From CAZBYL01 sp964496275 (lineage in GTDB: Bacteria > Synergistota > Synergistia > Synergistales > Synergistaceae), in assembly GCA_964496275.1 (NCBI GenBank), contig CAZBYL010000026.1, forward strand, positions 1 to 32,890: DNA of 32,890 nt, given 5' to 3'. The notes beneath the pieces are model-generated. The model was not told the DNA's origin. It saw only the letters and a list, made by a program, of their open reading frames with translations, and did not search any database. The position numbers and the translations under genes were made by a program. Below, piece by piece: positions 7,756-15,642 of this stretch. Numbering within the stretch: the first letter of the stretch is position 1; every line of letters starts with the position of its first letter.

Positions 7756-8781
7756 ATGCAAAAAGACCGCTTTGTAACACTCGCAATAGAATCAAGCTGT
7801 GACGACACAGGTATAGCTCTGCTCAGCAAAGAGAGTGTTGTTTTGGCGAATGCGCTTTCAAGCCAAATAGATTCTCACTCAAAGTATGGCGGAGTTGTAC
7901 CGGAGCTTGCCTCGCGAATGCACCAGGAAGCAATAATCCCGCTTCTTAACGCTACTCTTGCAGAAGCAGGGATTACCGACCCCAAAAGCGAGATAGACCT
8001 TATTGCAGTAACGGCGGGGCCAGGGCTTATGGGTTCGCTGCTGGTCGGAGTCATGACGGCTAAGGCTTTAGCTCAGGGGTGGAACGTGCCTCTTATAGGA
8101 GTTAACCACCTTGAGGGTCACATATTTGCGAGCGTCGCAGCAAACAGAGGGCTGACGCCTCCTTTCGTGTCCGTTATTGTCTCCGGCGGACATACGGAGC
8201 TGGTGCTTGTACGAAATTTCGGAGATTACACGCTTCTAGGCTCGACAAGGGACGATGCCGCGGGAGAGGCTTTTGATAAGGTCGCAAAAATATTGGAGCT
8301 CGGATATCCGGGCGGGCCGATAATAGACAGACTTGCCAAGACGGGAGATCCGAACTCATACCGTCTGCCGACGCCTCTTTCAAATACCGACGAAATCGAA
8401 TTCAGCTTCAGCGGGCTCAAGACGGCCGCAGCCACTCTCATAGGAAAGCTTCGCACGGAAGAGATGGAACTGCCGTTGGAAAATATATGCGCGTCGTTTC
8501 AAAAAGCTGTAATAGAATCTCTTGTCGGCAAGATAATGCTTGCCGTGGATAAGACGAACGTGCGGCGCGTGACTCTTTCCGGAGGCGTCGCGGCAAATTC
8601 GGGCTTTCGCGAAAAACTTTCCGAAATTGCTCAAAAAGATGATATAGAGCTATTTCTTCCGCCGGTTTCAATGTGCACGGACAATGCCGTGATGATAGCT
8701 GCGGCCGGTTATAACGCGTACGCCAGAGGTATGAAAAGCGGCCTTGATTTATCTCCTGATCCTTCGTGGGAGATATGGTAA
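7756..8781 (+). CDS. tsaD: tRNA N6-adenosine threonylcarbamoyltransferase (TsaD)
   Basis: TsaD transfers threonylcarbamoyl from TC-AMP to A37 of ANN-decoding tRNAs (t6A), working with TsaB and TsaE, which are not in this window. The 341-residue product shows IESSCDDTG at the N-terminus, the metal-binding HxxxH as NHLEGH (H118, H122), SGGHTEL, DDAAGEAFDKVAK, and GGVAANS near the C-terminus, ending with DNAVMIAAAG. I choose the ATG at 7756 because GGAGGA lies five bases before it and the protein then starts like its family. Longer in-frame extensions from TTG at 7717 lack a ribosome-binding site. A terminator follows. Confidence 0.96.
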   Translation: MQKDRFVTLAIESSCDDTGIALLSKESVVLANALSSQIDSHSKYGGVVPELASRMHQEAIIPLLNATLAEAGITDPKSEIDLIAVTAGPGLMGSLLVGVMTAKALAQGWNVPLIGVNHLEGHIFASVAANRGLTPPFVSVIVSGGHTELVLVRNFGDYTLLGSTRDDAAGEAFDKVAKILELGYPGGPIIDRLAKTGDPNSYRLPTPLSNTDEIEFSFSGLKTAAATLIGKLRTEEMELPLENICASFQKAVIESLVGKIMLAVDKTNVRRVTLSGGVAANSGFREKLSEIAQKDDIELFLPPVSMCTDNAVMIAAAGYNAYARGMKSGLDLSPDPSWEIW

Positions 8782-8812
8782 TGCAGTGAAGTTATCGCAG
8801 CAAATATGAGTG

Positions 8813-8848
8813 TGAACCGTATGCCTATGGTGTACGGTTCTTTTTTTT
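8813..8848 (+). terminator. Rho-independent terminator after tsaD
   Basis: TGAACCGTA at 8813-8821 pairs with TACGGTTC at 8833-8840 and is followed by eight T residues (8841-8848). Confidence 0.9.
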
Positions 8849-8899
8849 GTAAAAAAACAGAAAAACGCAAATAGAGACTTGATTTTTTCCTGCAAACGA

Positions 8900-8926
8900 T
8901 ATAATATTATCGATATTAAAATATCG
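8900..8926 (+). promoter_or_regulatory. rex -10 element and overlapping palindromic operator candidate
   Basis: A perfect TATAAT sits at 8900-8905. It lies in a self-complementary ATAATATTAT (8901-8910) and is followed by a perfect inverted repeat CGATATT-AA-AATATCG at 8911-8926, which would cover the transcription start. No strong -35 is seen. This is a likely operator for autoregulation, but it does not look like the usual TTGTGA-N6-TCACAA Rex site. Confidence 0.5.
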
Positions 8927-8944
8927 TGTCAGGAGGGACAGTCA

Positions 8945-9604
8945 ATGGCTAGGGTCGAAAATGCTCCGCTTTCTATTTCAAAGCAAACTCTTCAAAGGCT
9001 TCCTATTTACTTGGAATTTCTTCATAAATACAAGATAGCAGGAAATGTTAACGTATCCTCAGCGGTAATGGCTCAGGCGCTCTCACTGCACCCGGTTCAG
9101 GTACGCAAGGATTTGGCATCGGTGAGCACCGTGGATGGAAATCCGAGGATAGGTTTTGGCCTGGGCACTCTTATTCGCGATATAGAAGACTTTCTGGGCT
9201 ACAACAATCTCACGGACGCGGTTCTTGCCGGAGCGGGAAATCTCGGAAGAGCCCTGCTCTCCTACAAAACTTTTGAGCAGTGCGGTATACAGATTCTCGC
9301 AGGGTTTGACAGTGACCCCGCGAAGATAGGAAGCAGCGTTCACGGAAAAGAAATTCTCGATTTTGCAAAGCTGACGGATATGTGCAGACGGTTCGGCGTT
9401 CATATAGGGATAATCACTGTGCCTGCCGATTCCGCTCAGTCCGTGTGCGACATGATGGTAGCGGGCGGTGTGCTTGCTATATGGAATTTTGCGCCGGTGA
9501 AGCTCTCTCTTCCCGAAGGCATACTGGTGCACAACGAGAATTTGACGGCGTCGTTATCCGCTCTTTCTAGTATGCTGCGGCAGAGAATGAGCGTAGAAAA
9601 ATAG
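8945..9604 (+). CDS. rex: Redox-sensing transcriptional repressor Rex
   Basis: Rex is a cytoplasmic homodimeric repressor that reads the NADH/NAD+ ratio and releases DNA when NADH is high. The 219-residue product has the N-terminal winged-helix domain (ISKQTLQRLPIYLEFL, then LHPVQVRKDLASV) and a Rossmann fold with GAGNLG (G96, G98, G101) and an acidic residue after the second strand (AGFDSD) for NADH binding. The ATG at 8945 follows AGGAGGG by seven bases. It stands just upstream of an NADH-dependent hydrogenase operon, a known type of Rex target in fermentative anaerobes, so it probably controls both itself and that operon. Confidence 0.95.
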   Translation: MARVENAPLSISKQTLQRLPIYLEFLHKYKIAGNVNVSSAVMAQALSLHPVQVRKDLASVSTVDGNPRIGFGLGTLIRDIEDFLGYNNLTDAVLAGAGNLGRALLSYKTFEQCGIQILAGFDSDPAKIGSSVHGKEILDFAKLTDMCRRFGVHIGIITVPADSAQSVCDMMVAGGVLAIWNFAPVKLSLPEGILVHNENLTASLSALSSMLRQRMSVEK

Positions 9605-9676
9605 TTTCCTTTTGCACTTTGCGGTTACTCGTTATTTATGCTCCACAAAACATAAACGGAAAAGAGATGTTGCGCT

Positions 9677-10153
9677 GTGAGTGAGAATTTTGATTACTCG
9701 GCAGTCGACGAAATATTGTCGGCTCATGCTTCTGATAAGGCGGCTGTAATAGCTGTCCTTCAGGACATTCAGGAACATTACCGCTACCTTCCCAAGGAAA
9801 TATTTCCGTACCTTTCACAGAAACTCGGCATAAGTCAGGCTCGTGTCTACAGCGTGGCCACCTTCTATGAGAATTTTTCGCTTAATCCCAAAGGAAAGTT
9901 TGTCCTGCGAGTTTGTGACGGAACAGCTTGCCACGTAAGAAAATCCATTCCGATACTTGAAAGACTCCGCAGCGAGCTCGGACTCTCTGAAACTAAGGTC
10001 ACTTGCGATGACCTGTCCTTTACTGTCGAAACCGTGTCGTGCCTCGGAGCCTGCGGGCTTGCTCCCGTACTTACCGTAAATGACAAGGTGTACCCCGCGA
10101 TGACGCCCGATAAGGCTTCGGAACTTTTGAAGACGCTGAAGGAGGAACTTTAG
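9677..10153 (+). CDS. hydC: [FeFe]-hydrogenase gamma subunit, NuoE-like (HydC)
   Basis: This 158-residue thioredoxin-like protein binds one [2Fe-2S] cluster and belongs to the 24-kDa NuoE family. The four ligand cysteines are seen as CDGTAC (C80, C85) and CLGAC (C122, C126). In the trimeric HydABC bifurcating hydrogenases this subunit relays electrons to the flavin subunit. The start is a GTG with only a weak purine-rich leader, and no in-frame ATG is near. The stop lies one base before hydB, so translation is probably coupled. Confidence 0.9.
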   Translation: MSENFDYSAVDEILSAHASDKAAVIAVLQDIQEHYRYLPKEIFPYLSQKLGISQARVYSVATFYENFSLNPKGKFVLRVCDGTACHVRKSIPILERLRSELGLSETKVTCDDLSFTVETVSCLGACGLAPVLTVNDKVYPAMTPDKASELLKTLKEEL

Positions 10154-10154
10154 A

Positions 10155-12029
10155 ATGTTGGCATCGAGAGAAGATCTTTGTCGGCTTAGGAAAATATATT
10201 CAGCCGGCCTTGCGGAAGAGAAGAAGAAAATCCTTGTGTGCGCAGGTACGGGCTGTATTTCCAGCGGATCTTTGGAAATTTTTGAAGAACTTCGCGGCAT
10301 TATGGAGCGTGAAGGCATAAACTGTTCCGTCGAGCTTCAAGAAGAACCGCACGGTGACTCGGTAGGGCTGAAAAAATCCGGCTGCCACGGTTTTTGTGAG
10401 ATGGGACCGCTTCTAAGGATAGAGCCGCAGGGATACCTGTATGTAAAGGTAAAACTTGATGACTGCGAAGAGATAGTTAAACGCACCATTATAGGCGGTG
10501 AACATATAGAGCGTCTTGCATATCAGAAAGATGAGCAGATATACAAGAAACAGGATGAAATACCGTTCTACAAGAAGCAGACGAGACATGTGCTTGAGCA
10601 CTGCGGCCACATAGATGCTACTTCAATAAAGGAATATCTTGCAATAGGCGGCTATTCCGCTCTCGAAAAGGCTCTCTTTGACATGAGCGGAGACGACATT
10701 GTCAATATGATAAGCGACGCAGGGCTGCGCGGGCGCGGCGGCGGCGGATTCCCGACAGGGCGTAAATGGAGCCAGGTTAAAAAACAAAAATCCAACGATA
10801 AATACATAGTATGCAACGCCGACGAAGGCGACCCGGGCGCATTTATGGACAGAAGCATAATGGAAGGCGACCCTCACCGTATGCTTGAAGGCATGATGAT
10901 AGCCGGTATCGCATGCGGAGCGGAAAACGGATACATTTACGTGCGCGCCGAATACCCAATGGCAGTCAGCCGCCTGCGCGGAGCCATTGCACAGGCTGAA
11001 AAACTGGGACTTCTGGGCAAGAATATACTCGGAACGAATTTTTCGTTCAGAATTCATATAAACAGGGGAGCAGGCGCTTTTGTATGCGGCGAAGGAAGCG
11101 CGCTTACCGCATCGATAGAGGGAAAGCGCGGCATGCCCAGAGTCAAGCCGCCGCGCACGGTGGAACATGGGCTTTTTGATAAGCCCACTGTGCTTAATAA
11201 TGTGGAAACATTTGCCAACGTTCCGCTTATCGTCAACAGAGGCGTCGAGTGGTACAGACAGCTAGGTCCCGATAAGAGCCCCGGAACCAAAGCCTTTGCC
11301 ATCACAGGCAATATAGAAAATACAGGGCTTATCGAAGTTCCGATGGGTACAACTCTCCGAGAAGTCGTATTTGAAGTGGGCGGCGGCATGAGAGGCGGAG
11401 CCGACTTTAAAGCAGTACAGATAGGCGGTCCCTCGGGAGGGTGTCTTACTTCGAAAGATTTGGATATTCCGCTTGATTTTGACTCTCTCTCAGAGGCCGG
11501 TGCGATGATAGGTTCCGGCGGACTTGTTGTAATGGACAGCAATACCTGCATGGTGGAAGTTGCCCGTTTCTTCATGAACTTTACACAGAATGAATCTTGC
11601 GGCAAGTGTGTCCCATGCCGCGGCGGCACGAAACAGATGCTTGCCGTATTGGAGCGCATTGTTGCGGGTGAGGGGCGCGACGGAGATATCGAACTCTTAA
11701 TGGAACTCTCCGATATGATCTCGTCCACGGCGCTTTGCGGTCTCGGCAAGACAGCGGCCTTTCCGGTAATGAGCACTATTAAGAATTTCAGAGAAGAGTA
11801 CGAAGCCCATATATACAAAAAATACTGTCCCGTCGGAAGCTGCCAAAAACTCAAAAGAATGACGATAGATCCGCAGCTCTGCAAGGGCTGTTCAAAGTGC
11901 AGCAGAGCCTGTCCCGTGGGAGCGATCAGCGGCAAAATAAAGGAACCGTTTGTAATAAATCCGGACACATGTATCAAGTGCGGAGCATGTATCACCGCAT
12001 GTCCCTTCCATGCGGTAAAGGAGGCGTAG
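10155..12029 (+). CDS. hydB: [FeFe]-hydrogenase beta subunit, NADH/FMN-binding NuoF-like (HydB)
   Basis: HydB oxidises NADH (or reduces NAD+) through FMN and connects it to iron-sulfur clusters. The 624-residue chain has an N-terminal thioredoxin-like [2Fe-2S] domain (CAGTGC, C29 and C34; CHGFC, C77 and C81). The 51-kDa domain follows, with the glycine-rich nucleotide loop GLRGRGGGGFPTGRKW at about residue 190, then ESCGKCVPCRGG and a later LCGLG cysteine for a [4Fe-4S] cluster. A C-terminal 2[4Fe-4S] ferredoxin domain completes it (CKGCSKCSRACP and CIKCGACITACP). This architecture is that of Thermotoga-type bifurcating HydB. GGAGGA precedes the ATG, and hydA begins four bases after the stop. 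Confidence 0.94.
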   Translation: MLASREDLCRLRKIYSAGLAEEKKKILVCAGTGCISSGSLEIFEELRGIMEREGINCSVELQEEPHGDSVGLKKSGCHGFCEMGPLLRIEPQGYLYVKVKLDDCEEIVKRTIIGGEHIERLAYQKDEQIYKKQDEIPFYKKQTRHVLEHCGHIDATSIKEYLAIGGYSALEKALFDMSGDDIVNMISDAGLRGRGGGGFPTGRKWSQVKKQKSNDKYIVCNADEGDPGAFMDRSIMEGDPHRMLEGMMIAGIACGAENGYIYVRAEYPMAVSRLRGAIAQAEKLGLLGKNILGTNFSFRIHINRGAGAFVCGEGSALTASIEGKRGMPRVKPPRTVEHGLFDKPTVLNNVETFANVPLIVNRGVEWYRQLGPDKSPGTKAFAITGNIENTGLIEVPMGTTLREVVFEVGGGMRGGADFKAVQIGGPSGGCLTSKDLDIPLDFDSLSEAGAMIGSGGLVVMDSNTCMVEVARFFMNFTQNESCGKCVPCRGGTKQMLAVLERIVAGEGRDGDIELLMELSDMISSTALCGLGKTAAFPVMSTIKNFREEYEAHIYKKYCPVGSCQKLKRMTIDPQLCKGCSKCSRACPVGAISGKIKEPFVINPDTCIKCGACITACPFHAVKEA

Positions 12030-12033
12030 CGTT

Positions 12034-13746
12034 ATGGACAGCAAAAAATATATGGTAATCGACGGAATAAACGTTGAAATTGAGGGAGAAAAAAATATTC
12101 TTGAGCTTATAAGAAAAGCCGGTATAAAGCTTCCGACCTTCTGCTACTATTCCGAACTGTCAATTTACGGCGCCTGCAGAATGTGCATGGTAGAAAACAA
12201 GTGGGGCGGTCTTGATGCGGCGTGTTCCACACCTCCCAAGGAAGGCATGGAGATATATACCAACACCGAGCGTTTGAGAAAGTACCGCAAAATGATATTG
12301 GAGCTGCTGCTTGCCGACCATTGCAGGGACTGCACCACATGCCAGAATAACGGAACTTGCAAACTGCAGGAGCTGGCCATGCGCTTTAACATCGAGGGAG
12401 TTCGTTTCCCCAACGGTACGGAAACCCCCAAGCGTGACGATTCATCGCTCTGCATAACCAGAGACCAAAATAAATGTATTCTGTGCGGCGACTGTGTCAG
12501 AATGTGCAACGAAATACAGAATGTCGGCGCTATAGACTTTGCTCACCGCGGCTCAAAAATGACAATCAGCACTGTTTTTGACATACCTATAGCCGAAACG
12601 AACTGCGTAGGCTGCGGGCAGTGTGCCGCAGTATGCCCGACAGGAGCCATACTTCTTAAAAACGACACAAAGTTCGTATGGCAGGCGCTTGATGACAAGG
12701 CATGCAGAGTGAGCGTTCAGATTGCACCGGCGGTAAGAGTTGCGCTGGGGCGTGAATTCGGACTGACCGACGGGGACAATTCAATGGGGCGCATTGTTGC
12801 GGCGCTTCGCCGCATGGGGTTCAACGAAATATTTGACACCTCGACGGGAGCTGACCTCACCGTACTGGAAGAATCTTCGGAATTCCTTGAATACCTGAAC
12901 GGCGGAGAACACAAAATGCCGCTCTTTACCTCCTGCTGCCCTGCGTGGATAAGCTACTGCGAGAAAAATGCGCCTGACATACTTCCTTATGTCTCAACGT
13001 GCCGCTCACCGATGCAAATGTTCGCATCCGTCATCAAAGAACATCACAGAATGTCGCCGCGCAGGCACGTGCACGTTGCTGTAATGCCCTGCACGGCTAA
13101 AAAAGCGGAAGCAGCCAGGAAAGATTTTTATACGGATGGAATGCCCAACGTAGATTATGTGATAACAACTCAAGAAATGATACAAATGATAAAAGAATCC
13201 GGCATCGTATTTACGGAACTGGAGCCGGAAGCCGTTGACATGCCGTTCAGCACAATGAGCGGAGCGGGAGTAATCTTCGGAGTCACGGGCGGAGTTACGG
13301 AGGCGGTGCTGCGCCGTATCGTGTCGGATAAATCCACGACAGCGCTTCAGGCAATAGCTTTTAAGGGAGTGCGCGGTATGGAAGGGCTGAAGGAAGCGTC
13401 TTTGAAATATGGAGACAGAGAGCTCAGAATCGCCGTGGTGAGCGGACTTAACAATGCCTCAGAGCTGATAAAGCGTATAAAATCAGGTGAGCACTATGAT
13501 TTTGTGGAAGTTATGGCCTGTCCCGGCGGGTGTGTATGCGGTGCAGGACAGCCCTTTGTTCTTAAAGACGCAAAGACGGCCAGAGGCAAAGGGCTCTATT
13601 CGACGGATAAGCTTTCAAGCATCAAGAGGTCTGAGGAAAATCCCCTCATGATGTCTCTGTACAGCGGTCTGCTTAAGGGACACGTGCACGAACTTCTGCA
13701 TGTACAATATACAAACGGCAAAAAGGACGGAGAAGGACAATGCTGA
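12034..13746 (+). CDS. hydA: [FeFe]-hydrogenase catalytic subunit (HydA)
   Basis: This 570-residue subunit makes or oxidises H2 at the H-cluster. In order it has a plant-type [2Fe-2S] domain (C37, C48, C51, C64) and a His-ligated [4Fe-4S] motif (DHCRDCTTCQNNGTC). A 2[4Fe-4S] ferredoxin pair follows (CILCGDCVRMC, CVGCGQCAAVCP). The three H-cluster signatures are TSCCPAW (299-305), MPCTAKKAE (from 351) and MACPGGC (C496, C500). The last reads CGAGQP where GGGQP is commoner. The C-terminus ends with the usual small-subunit-like helix and lacks the extra [2Fe-2S] domain of Thermotoga HydA. With HydB and HydC it should couple NADH and ferredoxin oxidation to H2 formation. Maturases HydE, HydF and HydG are not in the window. 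Confidence 0.96.
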   Translation: MDSKKYMVIDGINVEIEGEKNILELIRKAGIKLPTFCYYSELSIYGACRMCMVENKWGGLDAACSTPPKEGMEIYTNTERLRKYRKMILELLLADHCRDCTTCQNNGTCKLQELAMRFNIEGVRFPNGTETPKRDDSSLCITRDQNKCILCGDCVRMCNEIQNVGAIDFAHRGSKMTISTVFDIPIAETNCVGCGQCAAVCPTGAILLKNDTKFVWQALDDKACRVSVQIAPAVRVALGREFGLTDGDNSMGRIVAALRRMGFNEIFDTSTGADLTVLEESSEFLEYLNGGEHKMPLFTSCCPAWISYCEKNAPDILPYVSTCRSPMQMFASVIKEHHRMSPRRHVHVAVMPCTAKKAEAARKDFYTDGMPNVDYVITTQEMIQMIKESGIVFTELEPEAVDMPFSTMSGAGVIFGVTGGVTEAVLRRIVSDKSTTALQAIAFKGVRGMEGLKEASLKYGDRELRIAVVSGLNNASELIKRIKSGEHYDFVEVMACPGGCVCGAGQPFVLKDAKTARGKGLYSTDKLSSIKRSEENPLMMSLYSGLLKGHVHELLHVQYTNGKKDGEGQC

Positions 13747-13991
13747 TTATAAAAATATGCAACGGGACGTCTTGCTACCTGAAAGGCGCATACAATGTCA
13801 TACAGCTCTTTCAACATGAAATAGAGGCCAGGGCTCTGCATGAAGAAATCAGTATAGACGGTTCGTTCTGCATGGGGCAGTGTCAGAATGATGTTTCCGT
13901 GCAAGTGGATGGAAAAGTTTACAGTGTAAATCCCGAAACGGCTCAGAAATTTTTCTGTGAAACAGTTCTTCCGCTTGTAAACCGCCAATAA
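13740..13991 (+). CDS. Small thioredoxin-like [2Fe-2S] ferredoxin
   Basis: This 83-residue protein has the same cysteine pattern as the NuoE-type fold: CNGTSC (C7, C12) and CMGQC (C44, C48). It is in effect a stand-alone copy of the cluster domain seen in HydC and at the HydB N-terminus. Its ATG overlaps the last seven bases of hydA, so it is the fourth gene of the hydrogenase operon and probably translationally coupled. It may be an electron carrier or an accessory subunit; similar small proteins occur beside hyd genes in Thermotoga. That it binds a cluster is inferred from the cysteines. Confidence 0.8.
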   Translation: MLIIKICNGTSCYLKGAYNVIQLFQHEIEARALHEEISIDGSFCMGQCQNDVSVQVDGKVYSVNPETAQKFFCETVLPLVNRQ

Positions 13992-13994
13992 TAT

Positions 13995-14047
13995 AAAAAA
14001 GGATATCCTCCGTTTCCGATTGCAGGAACGGAGGATATCCTTTTTTT
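13995..14047 (+). terminator. Bidirectional terminator between the hyd operon and the reverse-strand ureohydrolase gene
   Basis: A long stem (GGATATCCTCCGTTTCC at 14001-14017 with GGAACGGAGGATATCC at 14025-14040, one bulged T) is flanked by six A residues on the left and seven T residues on the right. It can therefore stop transcription from both sides. The next gene converges on it. Confidence 0.92.
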
Positions 14048-14077
14048 GCAAAGTTTGCAAAACAACAGCTGATATAT

Positions 14078-15049
14078 TTATCTCTCGGAGAATCCGCGCA
14101 GGAACGAGAATATTGATGACGCAGCCAGCGCCGCCGTTCTGTGGTCCTGATCCATGGGCGGGGAAACCTCCATGATATCTATGTACTTTATTTGTGAACT
14201 GCGTCCCGCAAGGTATGCTATCTTGTCCAGCTCGGGAGCTTTCAGTCCGCTCGGATTGCTTGCGGAGGCACCGGGAGCTTCAGTACTCCTTACCGCGTCA
14301 ATGTCAAGCGATACTGCGATAGCATGCCCCCTGCGCCCCACTATCGTCAGAGATTGCAGGAATGATTCCATAACTCGTTCCGATACTTCGCGCAGAGTCA
14401 AAACCGTTCCTCCCAACCCACGAACCCAATTGTAGTAATGCGGCGAGTTGTACTGTTCCTGTATGCCGAACTCTACAAACGAATCGCCCGACAGAGCGCC
14501 GTTCTCGAGTTGTGTCAGAGCCCTATAAAAAGATGTTCCGCTGTTTATCCCGTTCTTATCAGTGCGGACATCAAGGTGCGCGTCCACATTTATGAGTCCG
14601 AGTCCGTCATGTCCTATCGATGCTCCCTGCACAAGCCCCGCCAGCCCCGGATATGTGAGGTCGTGTCCGCCCCCCAAAAGCAGAGGCGTTGCTCCGTGCG
14701 ACACTATATCGGCAACTGCCTGCTGCTCCGCTGCGTGCACCTCTTCCAGAGATAGTCCGTTCGTATCCAGATTGCCGACGTCAACGACGGTTATGCGTTT
14801 GAAATCCATCGTAAAACCTGGCGTAAGTTTATAAAGTTTGCGGCGAATTTCGTCAGGTGCAAGAGATGCTCCTGCACGTCCCTTATTTGCCGTGATGCCT
14901 CTGTCTTCGGGAATTCCTATTATTGCAACAGAACCCATCTTAATATCGCTGACCTTTACCCTGTGAATCAATTCTCCGAGACGTCTGTCTTTGGGGTCGT
15001 TCCTGCTGTAAAAGAGGTCTCTGTCTGCTTTTTTTAAAGTGTATACCAT
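14078..15049 (-). CDS. Ureohydrolase family protein (formiminoglutamase/arginase/agmatinase type)
   Basis: This 323-residue enzyme is a binuclear manganese hydrolase that cleaves guanidino or formimino compounds. The metal ligands are all present: GGGHD (H129), DAHLD (D156, H158, D160) and SLDIDAV (D249, D251). After the last motif it reads RSTEAPGASASNPSGL rather than the DPxxAPG of classic arginases and agmatinases. That variant is typical of HutG-type formimidoylglutamases, so N-formimino-glutamate (histidine degradation) is my favoured substrate; arginase or agmatinase remains possible. The ATG at 15049 follows CGGAGGA. It is the only protein gene on this strand and no other hut or arginine genes are near. 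Confidence 0.8.
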   Translation of the reverse strand: MVYTLKKADRDLFYSRNDPKDRRLGELIHRVKVSDIKMGSVAIIGIPEDRGITANKGRAGASLAPDEIRRKLYKLTPGFTMDFKRITVVDVGNLDTNGLSLEEVHAAEQQAVADIVSHGATPLLLGGGHDLTYPGLAGLVQGASIGHDGLGLINVDAHLDVRTDKNGINSGTSFYRALTQLENGALSGDSFVEFGIQEQYNSPHYYNWVRGLGGTVLTLREVSERVMESFLQSLTIVGRRGHAIAVSLDIDAVRSTEAPGASASNPSGLKAPELDKIAYLAGRSSQIKYIDIMEVSPPMDQDHRTAALAASSIFSFLRGFSER

Positions 15050-15223
15050 TTATGATTCCTCCGAACTTCTGCTGATAATATGTTGAATACTATACACACG
15101 GACGTAAAAAATTAAGGGTATAATACCGTATTTGACTAGGCAAAAACCACTGTCCCGCCAATCCGTGCGGTAATATTATTGCCCTATCAGGAATAGACTA
15201 TATTATGAAAAGGTGATGTGTAT

Positions 15224-15487
15224 ATGAAAGAGGTCAAAATGTTTATGTTTGAAGGCTGTCCGCACTGCAAAAAGGCGAGGGGCTTTATTGAGGAGCTTAT
15301 AAAATCAAATCCCGATTATTCGAAGGTGCCGCTCACCCTTATTGACGAAAAGCTTTCTCCTGAGATAGCCGAAAAATATGATTATTATTACGTGCCGTCG
15401 TTTTTTGTTGATAATGTTAAATTGCATGAAGGAACTCCGACAAAAGAGGCAGTAGAAAATGTGTTTAAAGCGGCATTAGCAGAATGA
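15224..15487 (+). CDS. Small glutaredoxin/thioredoxin-like protein
   Basis: This 87-residue protein begins MKEVKMFMFEGCPHCKKARGF, a beta strand followed by a CPHC redox motif (C12, C15). A cis-proline region follows (YYYVPSFFVDNVKLHEG), as in glutaredoxins, and the C-terminal helix is KEAVENVF. It probably reduces disulfides or carries electrons in the cytoplasm. The ATG at 15224 has AAGGTG eight bases upstream; an in-frame GTG at 15218 would be too close to it. It is transcribed on its own, away from the ureohydrolase gene and with a terminator behind it. Confidence 0.82.
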   Translation: MKEVKMFMFEGCPHCKKARGFIEELIKSNPDYSKVPLTLIDEKLSPEIAEKYDYYYVPSFFVDNVKLHEGTPTKEAVENVFKAALAE

Positions 15488-15510
15488 TATAATATATTTA
15501 TTATATTTCT

Positions 15511-15549
15511 ATAGTCTGTATCATTACTACATGATGCAGACTATTTTTA
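15511..15549 (+). terminator. Rho-independent terminator after the glutaredoxin-like gene
   Basis: ATAGTCTGTATCAT at 15511-15524 pairs with ATGATGCAGACTAT at 15531-15544 (one G-T pair, 6-base loop), followed by TTTTT. Confidence 0.88.
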
Positions 15550-15577
15550 CGTAAAATATATTCTTTTTTTCTTTGAA

Positions 15578-15586
15578 TGATATAAT
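15578..15586 (+). promoter_or_regulatory. Extended -10 promoter element for the EAL gene
   Basis: TGATATAAT is a perfect extended -10 (TGnTATAAT). It lies 56 bases before the ATG and after the previous terminator. The -35 region is AT-rich without a consensus match. Confidence 0.5.
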
Positions 15587-15642
15587 AACTCAGTAAGAGA
15601 ATGCCGGTTTTATGTCGTTGTTGGTAAGGGGAGAAAAAACAA

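Noticed and set aside
11054..11995. A 313-residue reverse-strand reading frame opposite hydB
   Set aside because: The hydB motifs are unmistakable in the forward frame. The reverse product is low-complexity Ser/Pro-rich, typical of an antisense shadow.
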